Below are positions 6,704 through 7,206 of a DNA stretch of 7,206 nucleotides, one piece after another. The position numbers and the translations under genes are program-made. Position 1 is the stretch's first letter, and each line of letters opens with the position of its first letter. This stretch comes from Campylobacteraceae bacterium (GTDB lineage: Bacteria; Campylobacterota; Campylobacteria; Campylobacterales; Sulfurovaceae), in NCBI GenBank assembly GCA_026985655.1, contig JALSQB010000121.1, positions 1 to 7,206 on the forward strand, read 5' to 3'. Below the pieces are notes generated by a model that searched no databases, was not told where the DNA came from, and was given only the letters and a program-made list of their open reading frames with translations.

Positions 6704-7206
6704 CTCTTTCTTTCTAACATTTTCCAGTAAAAAATTTCAAATAATTTTTCTATAATACTTTTTTTTCTTTTTGTTAATGTTAAACTTTCTAGCGTAATAA
6801 ATTTAGAACTGTTGGTAGCGAAAAATGCTTCTAAACGTAAAAAATCATTCTCTTTCATCGTATCTGGATGAAAGCAAGCTGTCCACGTTCCAAAGAACAT
6901 TTTTCTAAATCTCCATAGTTGTTGAGGAACCCAATACATCTCATAGTCCCAATAAGGTGTAAAGGCAATACCATCACTAATGATGTGAATATCACTTTGA
7001 GTTTTGAGTGCTTCAATGGTGTTTTCATCAAATGAGTGAGCAGGTGCAACCCATAATCGTGTAGAGATGTTATGTTCTTTAAAAATTTCTATGCCCTTTC
7101 TAATCTTCTCTTTTTGTATTTTGAGTGATAGACCTGAAAATTCTGAATAGTTATTTATAGGTACAAGACTAGGTGCTTGGGTGGAGTATTGATGTTCATA
7201 GCCGTG
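6694..7206 (-). CDS. DUF2334/NodB-fold polysaccharide-deacetylase-like protein (5' part outside window)
   Basis: One frame is open from the window edge to TAG at 6694-6696, giving the last 170 residues; the true start lies beyond 7206. The fragment opens exactly with HGYEH (7192-7206), the H-x3-H metal-binding motif of the NodB/polysaccharide-deacetylase superfamily. It continues with LWVAPAHSFDENTIEAL (fragment 51-67), matching the 'P..s.d..tl..L' block typical of DUF2334 proteins. DYEMYWVPQQLWRF (87-100) and TACFHPDTM (109-117) provide further conserved elements. The family is expected to act on acylated sugars with a divalent metal, but DUF2334 members are poorly characterised. The catalytic aspartates would be upstream and cannot be checked. 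The C-terminal 25 residues are strongly basic (ending KRKK), partly because the AAA codons coincide with the opposing terminator's T-run. Internal ATGs, for example at 6939, are not the start, because the conserved frame continues upstream. Confidence 0.8.
   Translation of the reverse strand, partial: HGYEHQYSTQAPSLVPINNYSEFSGLSLKIQKEKIRKGIEIFKEHNISTRLWVAPAHSFDENTIEALKTQSDIHIISDGIAFTPYWDYEMYWVPQQLWRFRKMFFGTWTACFHPDTMKENDFLRLEAFFATNSSKFITLESLTLTKRKKSIIEKLFEIFYWKMLERKRKK

Noticed and set aside
6694..6939. A separate 81-residue small protein starting at the ATG at 6939
   Set aside because: The same frame continues upstream to the window edge with conserved DUF2334 elements, so this is only the C-terminal part of a larger protein.
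6855..7049. A 64-codon minus-strand open frame
   Set aside because: It lies in another frame over the DUF2334-like gene, whose HGYEH and HPDTM motifs show which frame is coding; no family features are seen in the short frame.

Overview
The window is AT-rich DNA, with coding dominated by AAA, TTA, GAA and ATT codons, tightly packed genes and AAGGA/AGAGG-type ribosome binding sites. It fits a Gram-negative bacterium; the style resembles Campylobacterota (the Sulfurimonas, Arcobacter and Sulfurovum range). That assignment is an impression from composition and gene content, as no marker gene is present. The gene content is that of a surface-polysaccharide or glycolipid biosynthesis and modification locus.

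Layout. From 1521 leftward on the minus strand runs an asparagine-synthase-like gene that leaves the window at base 1 (507 codons seen, C-terminus missing). A 115-base divergent promoter region (1522-1636) separates it from a compact plus-strand operon of four genes. These are a class I SAM-dependent methyltransferase (1637-2332), a GT4-type glycosyltransferase (2332-3435) and two tandem paralogous membrane proteins with a sulfatase/phosphoethanolamine-transferase-like domain (3435-5069 and 5066-6682). Every junction inside the operon overlaps (TAATG, TAATG, ATGA), so translation is probably coupled. The operon ends in a hairpin plus U-tract (6673-6703). That structure lies between, and overlaps the ends of, the last operon gene and a convergent minus-strand gene (6694 to beyond 7206). 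The convergent gene is the C-terminal 170 residues of a DUF2334/NodB-fold polysaccharide-deacetylase-like protein.

How the genes may work together (inference). The glycosyltransferase would add a sugar to a growing lipid-linked or core glycan on the cytoplasmic side, and the methyltransferase would modify a sugar or glycan end. The asparagine-synthase-like protein may form an amide on a sugar acid or other carboxylate. The two membrane transferases would decorate the exported glycan or lipid on the periplasmic side, possibly with phosphoethanolamine or phosphoglycerol, and the deacetylase-like protein could trim acyl groups. The substrates cannot be read from the sequence.

The most notable points are the asparagine-synthase homologue, whose glutaminase half is shortened and has no N-terminal catalytic cysteine although its ATP site is intact, and the tandem pair of EptA-like enzymes with an unusual shared NCS(G/A)SSN nucleophile-region motif. 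No RNA genes, CRISPR arrays, insertion sequences or complete mobile elements were seen. There is no gene-free stretch over 300 bases.
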